Counted from the first letter of the stretch, positions 10,486 through 20,302 are shown. The stretch is DNA of 55,909 nt from Bacteroidota bacterium (GCA_029781095.1 JAKOXM010000545.1:1-55909); one strand, 5' to 3'. Numbers and translations are program-made. Notes: generated by a model from the letters alone, not told the origin.

Positions 10486-11160
10486 TTATCCGCTCCATTT
10501 GTAACCCAATCCGTATATCGTCTTGATATAGTCTTCCCCGCCTGCGGCCGTGATTTTTTTTCGCAGATTCTTGATGTGCTGATAGACAAAATCAAACGAA
10601 TCCTGCAGATCGATGTGATCGCCCCATAGATGCTCCGCGATGGACTGCCTGGTGAGTGCCCTGTTTTTATTGGCTATGAAAAAAACGAGCAGTTCGTATT
10701 CTTTCAACGTAAGAATCAGTGGCGTGTCATGCACCGTCGCATCGCGGGTATCCGTGTTGATAATAATCTCGTTATACTGCACCTCCTTGTGGCCCTGGAA
10801 TTTCCGGCGGCGAAAAATTGCTTTCAGGCGCGCATTCAGTTCGGGAAGATGGAAGGGTTTGGTGAGGTAGTCATCGGCGCCGAGTTCCAGCCCCGCCACA
10901 CGGTCATCGAGCGCATTTTTTGCGGAAATGATGAGTACACCGGCTTCCGGCTGACAATCTTTCATCAAACGGAGCAGGTTCAGCCCGTTTCCGTCGGGAA
11001 GCATGATATCCAGTACAACGATGTCGTAGGAAAAAGAAACCAGTTTGTCCTGGGCTTCCTGAAAGGTAGCCGCATGCTCGCAAACCAGGTCGCCCCGCGA
11101 GAGATAGGATAACATATTGTCCAGCAATGCTTGTTCGTCTTCGACGATCAGAAGTTTCAT
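10486..11160 (-). CDS. OmpR/PhoB-family response regulator
   Basis: MKLLIVEDEQALLDNMLSYL...VVLDIMLPDGNGL...GADDYLTKPF; winged-helix C-terminus NLRKKI...IKTIYGLGYKW. Confidence 0.93.
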   Translation of the reverse strand: MKLLIVEDEQALLDNMLSYLSRGDLVCEHAATFQEAQDKLVSFSYDIVVLDIMLPDGNGLNLLRLMKDCQPEAGVLIISAKNALDDRVAGLELGADDYLTKPFHLPELNARLKAIFRRRKFQGHKEVQYNEIIINTDTRDATVHDTPLILTLKEYELLVFFIANKNRALTRQSIAEHLWGDHIDLQDSFDFVYQHIKNLRKKITAAGGEDYIKTIYGLGYKWSG

Positions 11161-11214
11161 AACAGGCACAAAGGTAGTCGGGGATTTTGAGGGAAATTTG
11201 AAGACCTGTTCGAG

Positions 11215-11246
11215 CTTGAACATTGCAGTTCAATAGCTTAAGTTTG
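11215..11246 (+). promoter_or_regulatory. Putative promoter TTG-N21-TAAGTTTG
   Basis: Matches Bacteroidota -33/-7 consensus (TTTG ~19-23 bp before TAnnTTTG), 31 bp upstream of ATG 11277. Confidence 0.4.
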
Positions 11247-11276
11247 CAGCCGTCAAAATCCGGCAATCGAAATAAA

Positions 11277-11858
11277 ATGAATAAAAACCGACTCGAAGCC
11301 TTCAGCGACGGCGTGTTGGCCATCATCATCACCATTATGGTACTGGAAATCAAGGTGCCGCACAGCGCCGACTGGGCCGATCTGCATGGGCTGTTACCGG
11401 TATTTTTGAGTTATGTACTGAGTTTCCTGTTTCTGGGTATCTACTGGGGCAACCACCACCACCTGCTGCACACTGTCAAGCACGTGTCGTCGGGAATCAT
11501 CTGGTCGAACCTCAACCTGCTTTTCTGGTTGTCGCTGGTACCCTTCGCTACCGGCTGGATGGGTGAAAATCATTTTGCACAAAACACCGTCATTGCCTAT
11601 TCTGTCCTGCTCATGCTGTGTGGCATGGCATATTCGTTACTGCAACGCGCCATCGAATCCTGCCATAAAATCGACCCTTTAATGGCAAAGGTATATCAGG
11701 GGCAGGCACGAAAGGGGTACATGTCGCTTTTCATTTACATGATAGCCATCATCGCGGCCTTTTTCGATACCCGCATCTCCGGCGTGCTTTTTTTCGTAGT
11801 GTCGGTCATGTGGATCATTCCGGACAAGAATATCGAGCGTGTACTGGCAGGCGAGTAG
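11277..11858 (+). CDS. TMEM175-family (DUF1211) putative cation channel
   Basis: MNKNRLEAFSDGVLAIIITIMVLEIKVP is the TMEM175 FSDG signature. Confidence 0.88.
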   Translation: MNKNRLEAFSDGVLAIIITIMVLEIKVPHSADWADLHGLLPVFLSYVLSFLFLGIYWGNHHHLLHTVKHVSSGIIWSNLNLLFWLSLVPFATGWMGENHFAQNTVIAYSVLLMLCGMAYSLLQRAIESCHKIDPLMAKVYQGQARKGYMSLFIYMIAIIAAFFDTRISGVLFFVVSVMWIIPDKNIERVLAGE

Positions 11859-12085
11859 TAAGCCGAACCGGGAAAAACCCGCCATATTTTTGCTATTAAG
11901 TCCCGATTTGTTAAAGTTTGGGTTTATTCTCCGACTTTAACGCATCAGACAGGCGCTGCCTCCTTAAAATGAGTTTAACTTTGACTTAACACTAAAAGGA
12001 ACCTTTTGGCAGTTACTATTGAAAAGAACAGCGTTTAAATTTCAAAACATTGTTCCGTGAACAATCAAATCCAAAACTGTAAGTG

Positions 12086-12475
12086 ATGAAGAACCTGTTT
12101 TTTCTGCTCATTTTCGCTCCAATGATCTCATTTGCCAGCCAGGGCAATCCGACGCTGGAAGCCATAACAAGCGCCCTGAACAGCGGTGACGCCGACGCGC
12201 TTTCCAAGTATTTTGCCGACAATGTGGAAATTTCCATCCAGGATAAAGAGCAAGTCTACGCAAAAGCCAAAGCACTCGACGTACTCCGCGGTTTCTTCAA
12301 TTCGAGCAAACCCAAATCGTTCAGCCAGGTGCACAAAGGCACAAGCCGCGAAAACAGCGATCAGTATTGTATCGGTAACCTGACTGCCACCAGCGGCAAC
12401 TACCGGGTGTATCTGTACCTGAAAGTCAACGGCGACAACCTTTCCATCCAGGAAATGCGTTTTGACAAGGAATAA
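12086..12475 (+). CDS. DUF4783-like secreted protein
   Basis: MKNLFFLLIFAPMISFASQ signal peptide; TLEAITSALNSGDADALSKYFADNVEISI. ATG 12086 preferred over GTG 12083. Confidence 0.7.
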   Translation: MKNLFFLLIFAPMISFASQGNPTLEAITSALNSGDADALSKYFADNVEISIQDKEQVYAKAKALDVLRGFFNSSKPKSFSQVHKGTSRENSDQYCIGNLTATSGNYRVYLYLKVNGDNLSIQEMRFDKE

Positions 12476-12509
12476 ACGCGAAAATTTCGCTTCAAAAACT
12501 ATCTCCAGC

Positions 12510-12540
12510 GACTCCGGTATCCACCGGGGTCGTTTTTATT
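12510..12540 (+). terminator. Intrinsic terminator
   Basis: gactccgg tatcca ccggggtc followed by gtttttatt. Confidence 0.65.
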
Positions 12541-12576
12541 TGACACCAACATCTTCTACTACCCGCAAAATGTCTG

Positions 12577-12584
12577 TAGATTTG
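12577..12584 (+). promoter_or_regulatory. Putative -7 element TAGATTTG upstream of THX gene
   Basis: TAnnTTTG 50 bp before ATG 12634. Confidence 0.3.
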
Positions 12585-12633
12585 CGGCGTTTTTATTCAA
12601 ATTTGTATTCATCAACTAAAATACCTGCTATTC

Positions 12634-12750
12634 ATGGGCAAAGGTGATCCGAGGAGCAAGCGCGGCAAGATTCGCCGCGGTTCGCATGGCAACAGCCGTC
12701 CGAAACTCCTGAAACTGAAAACGGTACTGAAAAAACTGGCCGGCAAGTAA
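12634..12750 (+). CDS. 30S ribosomal protein THX (bTHX)
   Basis: 38-aa ORF below the track cutoff: MGKGDPRSKRGKIRRGSHGNSRPKLLKLKTVLKKLAGK; basic, starts MGKGD as in Bacteroidota THX. Confidence 0.8.
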   Translation: MGKGDPRSKRGKIRRGSHGNSRPKLLKLKTVLKKLAGK

Positions 12751-12774
12751 CGCAGGTCGTTCGCCGGAACATAG

Positions 12775-12813
12775 AGCCTTGTTGAATGTGCATCATTCGG
12801 CAAGGCTTTTTTC
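12775..12813 (+). terminator. Intrinsic terminator after THX gene
   Basis: agccttg ttgaatg...cattcgg caaggct followed by tttttt. Confidence 0.75.
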
Positions 12814-12883
12814 ATCATTTACTACATGTTTTCACCAGAAACCACGCTTTTCTGCAGAAAGCATTTTAAAATAAACAACCACC

Positions 12884-13303
12884 ATGTATAAACTCATCTG
12901 CACCCTTGCCGCCTGTTTATTGTTTGCTGCGGCTCAATCCCAAACCGTTTTCGGCACCTGGAAAACAAAAGATGACGAGACCGGAGAAGCCAAAAGTCAT
13001 ATAGAGATCTATGAGGCCGGCGGCAAGCTCTATGGCAAAGTCGTCAAACTGCTGCGTGAACGCCCCGACCGGCTGTGTGAAAAATGTCCGGGCGAGCGCA
13101 AAAACCAGCCCGTTCTCAATATGATCCTCCTCGTAAATATGGTTCAAAAGGACGGGATGTGGCAATCGGGCGATATACTCGATCCTGAAAAAGGGAAGTG
13201 GTACCGCTGTAAAATATGGCTTAAAGAAGGCGATCCCAATACGCTCGTGGTACGCGGCTATCTCGGGCCGTTCTACCGCACACAATATTGGAGCAGGGTA
13301 TAG
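12884..13303 (+). CDS. DUF2147-family secreted protein
   Basis: Signal peptide; TVFGTWKTKDDETGEAKSHIEIYEAGGKLYGKVVKLL...GDILDPEKGKWYRCKIWL. Confidence 0.85.
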   Translation: MYKLICTLAACLLFAAAQSQTVFGTWKTKDDETGEAKSHIEIYEAGGKLYGKVVKLLRERPDRLCEKCPGERKNQPVLNMILLVNMVQKDGMWQSGDILDPEKGKWYRCKIWLKEGDPNTLVVRGYLGPFYRTQYWSRV

Positions 13304-13403
13304 AAATGGACTGAGAAACCGGAAGCCGGTAGCACTAAAACTGCTGCTTCAATCGCCCCCGCTTTCCCTGCCTTGCTTAAACTCAAAAAAAAATCCCCCC
13401 TAC

Positions 13404-13434
13404 TTGCGCAGAATTCGCAGGCGGTGTACCTTTG
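13404..13434 (+). promoter_or_regulatory. Putative tRNA promoter TTG-N20-TACCTTTG
   Basis: TACCTTTG at 13427-13434 with TTG at 13404-13406, about 20 bp upstream of the tRNA. Confidence 0.55.
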
Positions 13435-13455
13435 CCCCGCTTTTGAAAAAAGCAC

Positions 13456-13526
13456 TGGGCCATGGTGTAATGGTAACACAGCAGATTTTGGTTCTGTTAT
13501 TCAGGGTTCGAGTCCTTGTGGCCCAA
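13456..13526 (+). tRNA. tRNA-Gln (anticodon TTG)
   Basis: TGGGCCA...TGGCCCA 7-bp acceptor stem, anticodon loop TTTTGGT (TTG), T loop GGTTCGAGTCC; 71 nt, CCA not encoded. Confidence 0.93.
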
Positions 13527-13568
13527 CAAAAAAAGCCTTTCCGATTCGGGAGGGCTTTTTTGTTTTTC
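13527..13568 (+). terminator. Intrinsic terminator after tRNA-Gln
   Basis: aaaaaaagcctttcc...gggagggcttttttgttttt. Confidence 0.75.
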
Positions 13569-13703
13569 GCTTCCTGCCGGCAAATACCCCTTTACGCTTT
13601 TGCATCCTTTTGATTTCTCTCCCCTATTTTTGAGGAATAATTTTTGCCCGCCCCTTCCAGCGTTTTTATTCCAACCACACCGATCCCGAAAAAACCGGTT
13701 GAC

Positions 13704-16700
13704 ATGCGACAATTTCCGTTCTTTTTTATCCTGCTGATACCTGCTATGCTCTCGTCCCAAACAGAGACGGGCTCTTCAGATATCCGTTGCCAGTACCATC
13801 CCAGCCGTGAATTCCTGCTGTCGCGCAATGACAGTTGTTATCAGATTACCAGCAAGGAAGCCGACCGGGCGTTCGCCCTGCGATGCTGGGACGAGGCCAT
13901 GGCGCTCTACCGGGCGGCAAAGAGTTGCGCCGACGCCAACCAGACCGCGCGCTCGCAGATGAACCGGCGCATACAGGCCTGCAGAGATTCGTCGGAGCAG
14001 GAGCTGCGCAGGAGTGAGCAACAGGCGCGGCGCCAGTTTCTGCACGCCACCGCCGCCAACCTCGCCGACGACGCGGAAGAACGCCTGAAACAATATGACC
14101 GCTCGTTCGCCTACCGTCTTGCCGATTTTGCCGGACAGTACATCGCCCCGGGCCCCAATGCGGATTGTATCAATACCATGCTCGAAGCCTGGTACTACGT
14201 ACCGCCCGTGCAGCCCGGTACGGTCGGATACAAGGATTTGCAGGTACCTTTTTGTTACCAGCTGGATTATGATTTGGGCGGCAACGTACAGGCGCGTTTC
14301 GGCGGGAAGGGTAAATACCGGCGATTGTACGTGTATGCGCCGGCCAGCCGCCAGTTACTTTCCTGGGATGCCGAAATGATGAAACCCGGCAAAGGCATGG
14401 TGGTGGAAGAAGGGCTTCCCTATTTCGATATTTCGCCCGATGGATGGACGCTCATGTTTTTTTCGGAAAAAAACATCCTGTTCTGGCGAAGCTCCTCGGA
14501 AACGTCAAGGGTTACTGCCTCGAAAATCAGCCGGTATTGCTTCAGCCCTTCCGGCGACGAGTTTTTGTATTACGACGAAAAGGAATCGAAAATATACATC
14601 CTTCATATGAGGGATGTTTATGCACAGCGAAAGGGCGGACAACGACCGGGTGCACAAGCCCTGATTCAAAACGTGCCTTACGAGGTGCTGGGTATGGCCT
14701 ATTACAACGGACGTATATGGCTGGGAGGCCGCGACAGCCTGACCGTGTTGCAAAAGGGCGAAAGCGAAACGCAATGGAATCCGGTGGCATCCATCCCGTG
14801 GAATCTGAACCAAATATCCGAAACCGCCGACCTTAAAATATGGCCCGATCGGGGGACGGCTTTTTTTATACAACATGATAATGCCGCCGGAATCGCCCGC
14901 CGGCCCGACAGCCTCAACAATATTATTCGCGTGCCGCTGAATCTGAAAGACGGGCTTCCGGTATCAGCCGGCGCCGGTCTTCCGCTTCGGGGAACCCCGC
15001 TGGCCATCAGGCAGGATGCTTCCCTCGTTGCACTATCCGATTCGGACAGGGATCTGATGTATTTGCTGACCACAGATGACGGCGCCATGCGACACGGGAT
15101 GTTTTTGCAGCCGGAAGACAGGTTTAACCCCATGAGCGGATCCATTTCACCCGACGGCCGCTGGATGGCGGCTGCAACGGACACCGGCACCCTGAAGCTC
15201 TGGGCCTTGACCGAACTGCGCAACGATTCGATTACTTCCCTGCCGGGGGAGATACACCCCGTCTTCAGCCAGAATGAAGACTATTTCTCCCGCTACAGCG
15301 ACAAATCCCTGCAAATATGCGCACCCGAGCAGCCGGGCACACCCATTTTCTCCGTCCCCGATATTTCTGAAAATACCCTTGTTGTTGCCACCGGTAAAAA
15401 CAGGGTCGCCTATTACACAGGCGGAAACAGTCTGACCGTAAAAAGCGGCACGCCATCCCAAACCCGGGAATTCCCGGTCGATGACGGCACCGAACCCATG
15501 GCGGCGTTTGATGAAAACGAAAACCTGATCGCGTACACGGTCCGTGCCGATTCGCTGGTGATCCGCTCGCTCGAAACGGGCGAGGTTGTCGCCGGGCGTT
15601 CCATAAACGGTTCGGTCAGTATACTGAAATTTATACCGCGGCAGGAGGCGGTTTTGCTCATTCAGAATGATCCGAGCCAGAGCTATCTTGAAAACCAGAT
15701 CATAGCCAAAGTATGGAGTTTCAATTCGGCCGCCGGCGAGCGCTCACAGTCTATTCGATTGCACGGATATAGTATCTATCTTGCGGCAGTGTCTTCCAGC
15801 GGCGACCAGGTCGCTTTTACCGACGGCAAGGACATTCGCGTATTTCACCTCGACAACCTGCTCGATGAAAGCGCGCGTATCCGGCCGAATGAGCGGCAAT
15901 TCGTCACGGCGCTGGCCTTCCATCCCGACGGTACGGCGCTGGTAGCCAGCTACAACGACGGCATGATTATCGTCTGGGATCTAAAAACCGGGGAATCGCG
16001 GTTTCGCCTGCAAACACAGGACGACTGGATCGAAAACCTGAGTTTTTCGCAGGACGGCGGACGCCTGCGCATCAAAACCACCGAAGGATCTTTGTTTTTT
16101 CGCACCATCGACCCTGCCGTCATACGTGCGACGGCGCAAACCGAATACCTTCGATTGCTGGCATTTACCCCCGAACAAATACAAAGCAAAGGCCTGGAAA
16201 AAGCCCTTGATTACTCCGGCAACTTTCAACGCCTTGCAGAATCGCGCGATCTGCCGCTGATCCGTTCCTTTTTTGAATATTACCGCCAGCAGGCGCTGGC
16301 CAGCAACAACATCGGCCAGGTGAGGAGCTATTTTTCCAGCGCTTCGCGACTCTATTCCAAACTCGACGACCCCGTTACACAACGCGTGTTAAGGTCGACC
16401 ATGTACGAGATTTATGAGGACTACATCTGGAAATTGCTGTTGCGGGAAAAGAATGATGAAGCGACGCGCGTCGTAAATGAATTCTACCGGGTCTTTGACA
16501 AACCCTTACCTGCTTTCGAATCGGGAGCATACGCATCGCTATTGCGCAACGACTTCAGCGCCGCAGCGAAACAATACGCGGAATGGACGATCCGCATGTA
16601 TGAAAATCCCGCCGTTCAGCCCTATTTCTGGTCCGTGCTGGACAGTGTCCAACAGAAATTCCGGCAATTGAGCGAATACAACCTGCTTAGTCAGCCGCAA

Positions 16701-18146
16701 AAGGAATGCATTTGCAATATTTACTCCAAAATACTGGATATCAGATATTTATGTGGAAAAAACAGTGATATCGCCTCAGTTCCGTTCGATGCCGAAACGC
16801 GGCTGCGGTGGAATATTTTCCAGAATACATACATCTCTTCGGGTACCTACAACCATTTGGAAAAAGTGCGCCTGCTCGAAGCGGCCTTCGCCGATGCAAA
16901 AACCCTGTATCGCCGGAATGCCGCTACCTGGCGCAATCAACTGGAAAGAAGTACCCTCGAACTTGCCCGCGCCTATACAGAACAAGGTGTGTTCGAACAG
17001 GGAAATGTATTGTCCGCAGCGCGATATCAGCAGGCGCTCCGGTTGCTCGATACCTTCGGACGTTTTAAGAGCGACGAACCGGCACGGCTTAAAGCGTTGA
17101 TTAAGAACGATTTAAATCTGGGAGACTACTTCTTGTCGACCAACCGGTTTGCCGAAGCAGCCAGGCAGTTTGAATCGGGCCTTCATGTGGCCAAAGAAAT
17201 GCTGGAATCAGCGCCGGCCGACTCCCTGCCGGAATACCGCAACGACCACCTTGCGCCATTATGGACGGAAATGGGAATGGCGCAATTGCTGCAGGGCAAA
17301 ACACACGAAGCCGATTCCTCCTTCCATCAAGCTTTTGATGCCTATACTTACGGTCTGTACACCTACTTTTTCGGCCATATTGCACTGATGGAGAACAATG
17401 AACCCGAAGCCCTCAACCGGTACCGGGAAATTTATTCTGCACAACAGTTGGGCAGCGTATTGTTTGTTATTGACCGCCTGGCCGGCCTTTTCCCACAGAA
17501 AAAGGCCCGACTTGATGCGTTTGCCTCCACTATGAGAAAGACCGTGCTCGATGCGCATCCCGAAATTTCGTCCGACGAGACGGACTACGCATTTTCTGTT
17601 GACAAAGGCGTTTATGCAAGCGCCAACGGACTTTGGGCGGAGGCTCTTGCCTGGAATGAAAAAGGCCTGGTTGCCGCCAAACGGCTCGCCGGCCAGCCGG
17701 AGTCATCGGAAGAAGCGAAAAGTCATCTGCTCGACGCCATGCTGTCCAAGTCGTTTTACCTGCTTTATACAGGGCAGGCCGACCCGGGCGCCTATGACAA
17801 GGTCATCGCTACCGTAGACACAGCCGAAGCGTACCTGAAAACAAATAATTTTTATTACCAGTACCACGACTGGCTGCTGACCAACCTTGCGCATGCTTAC
17901 CTGCTGCGCAACAAACCCGGCGACCGGGAGGAGGCAATCAAGCATTACACCACTTTTGTAGGCATGATCGGCTACGGCCAGGATCACTGGGAATTGCTGC
18001 AAAAAGACTTTCGCGACCTCCATCGCGCCGGGATCAGGTGGCCAAATCTGAAAGAAGTAATCATGGCGATCAAACCCGACAATATTGAGCTGACCGGCAA
18101 AGACTGGGAAGATATGGGTGTGGAAATGACTGCAACAGGGGGGTAG
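13704..18146 (+). CDS. Large exported WD40-like beta-propeller + TPR-like protein (~1480 aa)
   Basis: Signal peptide MRQFPFFFILLIPAMLSSQ; WD-like LAFHPDGTALVASYNDGMIIVWDLKTGESRFRLQ and SGSISPDGRWMAAATDTGTLKLWAL; helical TPR-like C-terminal half. Confidence 0.75.
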   Translation: MRQFPFFFILLIPAMLSSQTETGSSDIRCQYHPSREFLLSRNDSCYQITSKEADRAFALRCWDEAMALYRAAKSCADANQTARSQMNRRIQACRDSSEQELRRSEQQARRQFLHATAANLADDAEERLKQYDRSFAYRLADFAGQYIAPGPNADCINTMLEAWYYVPPVQPGTVGYKDLQVPFCYQLDYDLGGNVQARFGGKGKYRRLYVYAPASRQLLSWDAEMMKPGKGMVVEEGLPYFDISPDGWTLMFFSEKNILFWRSSSETSRVTASKISRYCFSPSGDEFLYYDEKESKIYILHMRDVYAQRKGGQRPGAQALIQNVPYEVLGMAYYNGRIWLGGRDSLTVLQKGESETQWNPVASIPWNLNQISETADLKIWPDRGTAFFIQHDNAAGIARRPDSLNNIIRVPLNLKDGLPVSAGAGLPLRGTPLAIRQDASLVALSDSDRDLMYLLTTDDGAMRHGMFLQPEDRFNPMSGSISPDGRWMAAATDTGTLKLWALTELRNDSITSLPGEIHPVFSQNEDYFSRYSDKSLQICAPEQPGTPIFSVPDISENTLVVATGKNRVAYYTGGNSLTVKSGTPSQTREFPVDDGTEPMAAFDENENLIAYTVRADSLVIRSLETGEVVAGRSINGSVSILKFIPRQEAVLLIQNDPSQSYLENQIIAKVWSFNSAAGERSQSIRLHGYSIYLAAVSSSGDQVAFTDGKDIRVFHLDNLLDESARIRPNERQFVTALAFHPDGTALVASYNDGMIIVWDLKTGESRFRLQTQDDWIENLSFSQDGGRLRIKTTEGSLFFRTIDPAVIRATAQTEYLRLLAFTPEQIQSKGLEKALDYSGNFQRLAESRDLPLIRSFFEYYRQQALASNNIGQVRSYFSSASRLYSKLDDPVTQRVLRSTMYEIYEDYIWKLLLREKNDEATRVVNEFYRVFDKPLPAFESGAYASLLRNDFSAAAKQYAEWTIRMYENPAVQPYFWSVLDSVQQKFRQLSEYNLLSQPQKECICNIYSKILDIRYLCGKNSDIASVPFDAETRLRWNIFQNTYISSGTYNHLEKVRLLEAAFADAKTLYRRNAATWRNQLERSTLELARAYTEQGVFEQGNVLSAARYQQALRLLDTFGRFKSDEPARLKALIKNDLNLGDYFLSTNRFAEAARQFESGLHVAKEMLESAPADSLPEYRNDHLAPLWTEMGMAQLLQGKTHEADSSFHQAFDAYTYGLYTYFFGHIALMENNEPEALNRYREIYSAQQLGSVLFVIDRLAGLFPQKKARLDAFASTMRKTVLDAHPEISSDETDYAFSVDKGVYASANGLWAEALAWNEKGLVAAKRLAGQPESSEEAKSHLLDAMLSKSFYLLYTGQADPGAYDKVIATVDTAEAYLKTNNFYYQYHDWLLTNLAHAYLLRNKPGDREEAIKHYTTFVGMIGYGQDHWELLQKDFRDLHRAGIRWPNLKEVIMAIKPDNIELTGKDWEDMGVEMTATGG

Positions 18147-18260
18147 TAAAAAGCGTTACCGACGCCCGCAAACTCTTTTGTTCCGTGTCCGTACCGGAAT
18201 ACTGTTGCAATATCCTCTAATTTTACCTCTGAACGCCACAACTTACCGTTTTGCGTTAAT

Positions 18261-18268
18261 TACCTTTG
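18261..18268 (+). promoter_or_regulatory. Putative -7 element TACCTTTG upstream of HD-PycTM gene
   Basis: TAnnTTTG 20 bp before ATG 18289. Confidence 0.35.
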
Positions 18269-18288
18269 CCGGCCAACAACTTAAAAAC

Positions 18289-19530
18289 ATGACTTCAAGC
18301 GAGCAAATTCTGAGAGAAACAGAAGAACACATCAAGGGATATTTTTCCAGTTATATTTCGCCTGATTACGTATTTCACGATCTGGAGCATACGGCACAAA
18401 CGGTAGCGGCTGCCCGCACGATTGCCGAAGGGTTTCAGTTGACGGAACGCGACATGCTCATGTTGCTGATAGCAACGTGGTTTCATGACACGGGATATTC
18501 CGAGGGACCGAACGACCACGAAGAACGCAGTTGCAACAACGCAGACCGTTTTTTGCGGGGCAGAATTACCGACGAGGAACTGGAAAAGGTAATTGCCTGT
18601 ATCCGCGCGACCAAAGTGCCCCAGCACCCGCAGACTTTGCTCGAACAGATTATTTGCGACGCCGATCTCAGCCATCTCGGCATGGAAAGCTACTGGGACC
18701 GCACCGGCAAGTATCGCCAGGAACTTACCCTCACCAAGAAGATCGTCATGGGTGAGCAGGAATGGGTGGATTTCGAGATCAATTTCATGCTCAAACACAA
18801 TTACCACACCGCTGTCGCCAACCAGCTGTTCAACAAGCGCAAGGCCAAGCATATCCAGCAGCTGCTTAAACTGAAGCATCGCCTCAATCCCGAGCAGGCG
18901 CCTACCGTGGAAGAACTGGCAATCCTCGATGACAAAAACAAAAAAGGTGATATCTCCAAAATCCTGAAGGAAAGCGAAAAAGAACTCAAGCAGGCTCGAA
19001 TGGGACGCGGTGTGGAGACGATGTACCGCACCACCTATCGCACCCATACGAACCTGAGTTCTATGGCCGACAGCAAGGCAAACCTGATGGTTTCGGTGAA
19101 CGGCGTGGTGATCGGTATCATTGTGAGTAACGTCATACCCAAGCTGCTTGAAAAATTTGACCCCAGACTCGCCATCCCGACGGGTATTCTTACCCTCGTA
19201 TGCCTTGCGTCCATGATTTTTGCGACGCTTGCCACCCGGCCCAAAGTGACCGAAGGAAAAGTCACCCGCGAATCCATCAAACAGCGGAAAGCAAACCTGC
19301 TTTTCTTCGGCAATTTCTACAACATGCCCCTCGAGGATTTCCAGTGGGGTGTGCACGAAATGCTGGTGGATCCGGAATTTTTGTACAGTACAATGAGCCG
19401 CGACCTGTATTTCCTGGGCATCGTTTTGGCGCAGAAATATCGTTACCTGAGTATTTGTTACAATATTTTCATGTACGGTCTGATCATATCTGTGGCAGCA
19501 TTTTCAATCGCATTCGTTATACCTTACTGA
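18289..19530 (+). CDS. HD-domain phosphohydrolase fused to C-terminal Pycsar-effector-like (DUF5706/PycTM) transmembrane domain
   Basis: HD motifs FHDLEHT, TWFHDTGY, ICDADLSHLG; C-terminal MADSKANLMVSVNGVVIGIIVSNVIPKLL and further hydrophobic helices. Confidence 0.8.
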   Translation: MTSSEQILRETEEHIKGYFSSYISPDYVFHDLEHTAQTVAAARTIAEGFQLTERDMLMLLIATWFHDTGYSEGPNDHEERSCNNADRFLRGRITDEELEKVIACIRATKVPQHPQTLLEQIICDADLSHLGMESYWDRTGKYRQELTLTKKIVMGEQEWVDFEINFMLKHNYHTAVANQLFNKRKAKHIQQLLKLKHRLNPEQAPTVEELAILDDKNKKGDISKILKESEKELKQARMGRGVETMYRTTYRTHTNLSSMADSKANLMVSVNGVVIGIIVSNVIPKLLEKFDPRLAIPTGILTLVCLASMIFATLATRPKVTEGKVTRESIKQRKANLLFFGNFYNMPLEDFQWGVHEMLVDPEFLYSTMSRDLYFLGIVLAQKYRYLSICYNIFMYGLIISVAAFSIAFVIPY

Positions 19531-19549
19531 ACATGGGAACCCCGATACC

Positions 19550-20302
19550 TTGAAACAGAAACCCAGCATGTCCGCACTCGTCATCATACCCACATACAAC
19601 GAACGCGAAAACGCAGAAGCTATCATCAGGGCGGTATTTGCCCTGCCGGAACCCTTCCACATTTTGATCGTGGACGACGGCTCACCCGATGGCACCGCCC
19701 GGATTGTGCGGGATTTGCAAGCCGATGCATTCAATGGGTGTCTGCATTTGCTCGAACGCAGCGGGAAACTGGGACTTGGCACTGCTTATATTGCCGGTTT
19801 TCGTTGGGGGCTGGAACGCGGTTATGAGCATTTTTTCGAAATGGATGCGGACTTTTCGCACAATCCTGAAGACCTGATGCGTCTGATTGCCAAATGCCGT
19901 GATGAAGGCGCGGATGTAGCCGTTGGCTCGCGCTATTGTCGCGAAGGCCGTGTGGCCAACTGGCCCCTCGACCGCATCATCCTTTCCTACGGCGCTTCGC
20001 TCTACACCCGTTTTATATTGTGGATGCCGGTAGCCGATCCCACGGCGGGGTTCATCTGCTACCGTCGTAAAGTGCTGGAAACCATAGACCTGGGCAATAT
20101 TCGTTTCATCGGGTACGCGTTCCAGATCGAGATGAAATTTGCAGCGTACAGCCTTGGGTTTAAAGTCAAGGAAGTGCCCATTACCTTCAAGGACCGTGAA
20201 AAAGGGCAGTCGAAAATGTCGCTGCACATTATCCGGGAAGCGATGCTGGGGGTCATCCAGATCCGGTGGAGAGGCCTGGTCGGAGGGTATGGAAAAGGGT
20301 AG
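19550..20302 (+). CDS. GT2-family polyprenol monophosphomannose synthase-like glycosyltransferase
   Basis: SALVIIPTYNERENAEAIIRAVF...ILIVDDGSPDGTA...EMDADFSHNPEDL; TTG 19550 or ATG 19568 start. Confidence 0.9.
   Translation: MKQKPSMSALVIIPTYNERENAEAIIRAVFALPEPFHILIVDDGSPDGTARIVRDLQADAFNGCLHLLERSGKLGLGTAYIAGFRWGLERGYEHFFEMDADFSHNPEDLMRLIAKCRDEGADVAVGSRYCREGRVANWPLDRIILSYGASLYTRFILWMPVADPTAGFICYRRKVLETIDLGNIRFIGYAFQIEMKFAAYSLGFKVKEVPITFKDREKGQSKMSLHIIREAMLGVIQIRWRGLVGGYGKG

Noticed and set aside
18295-19356. 353-aa minus ORF opposite the HD-PycTM gene
   Set aside because: Antisense shadow; the + strand frame has HD motifs and TM domain.
18289-20302. Complete Pycsar defence operon
   Set aside because: No nucleotidyl cyclase of the Pycsar type adjacent; the only class III cyclase is ~15 kb away and has a TPR/signal-peptide architecture, so calling a defence system would overreach.
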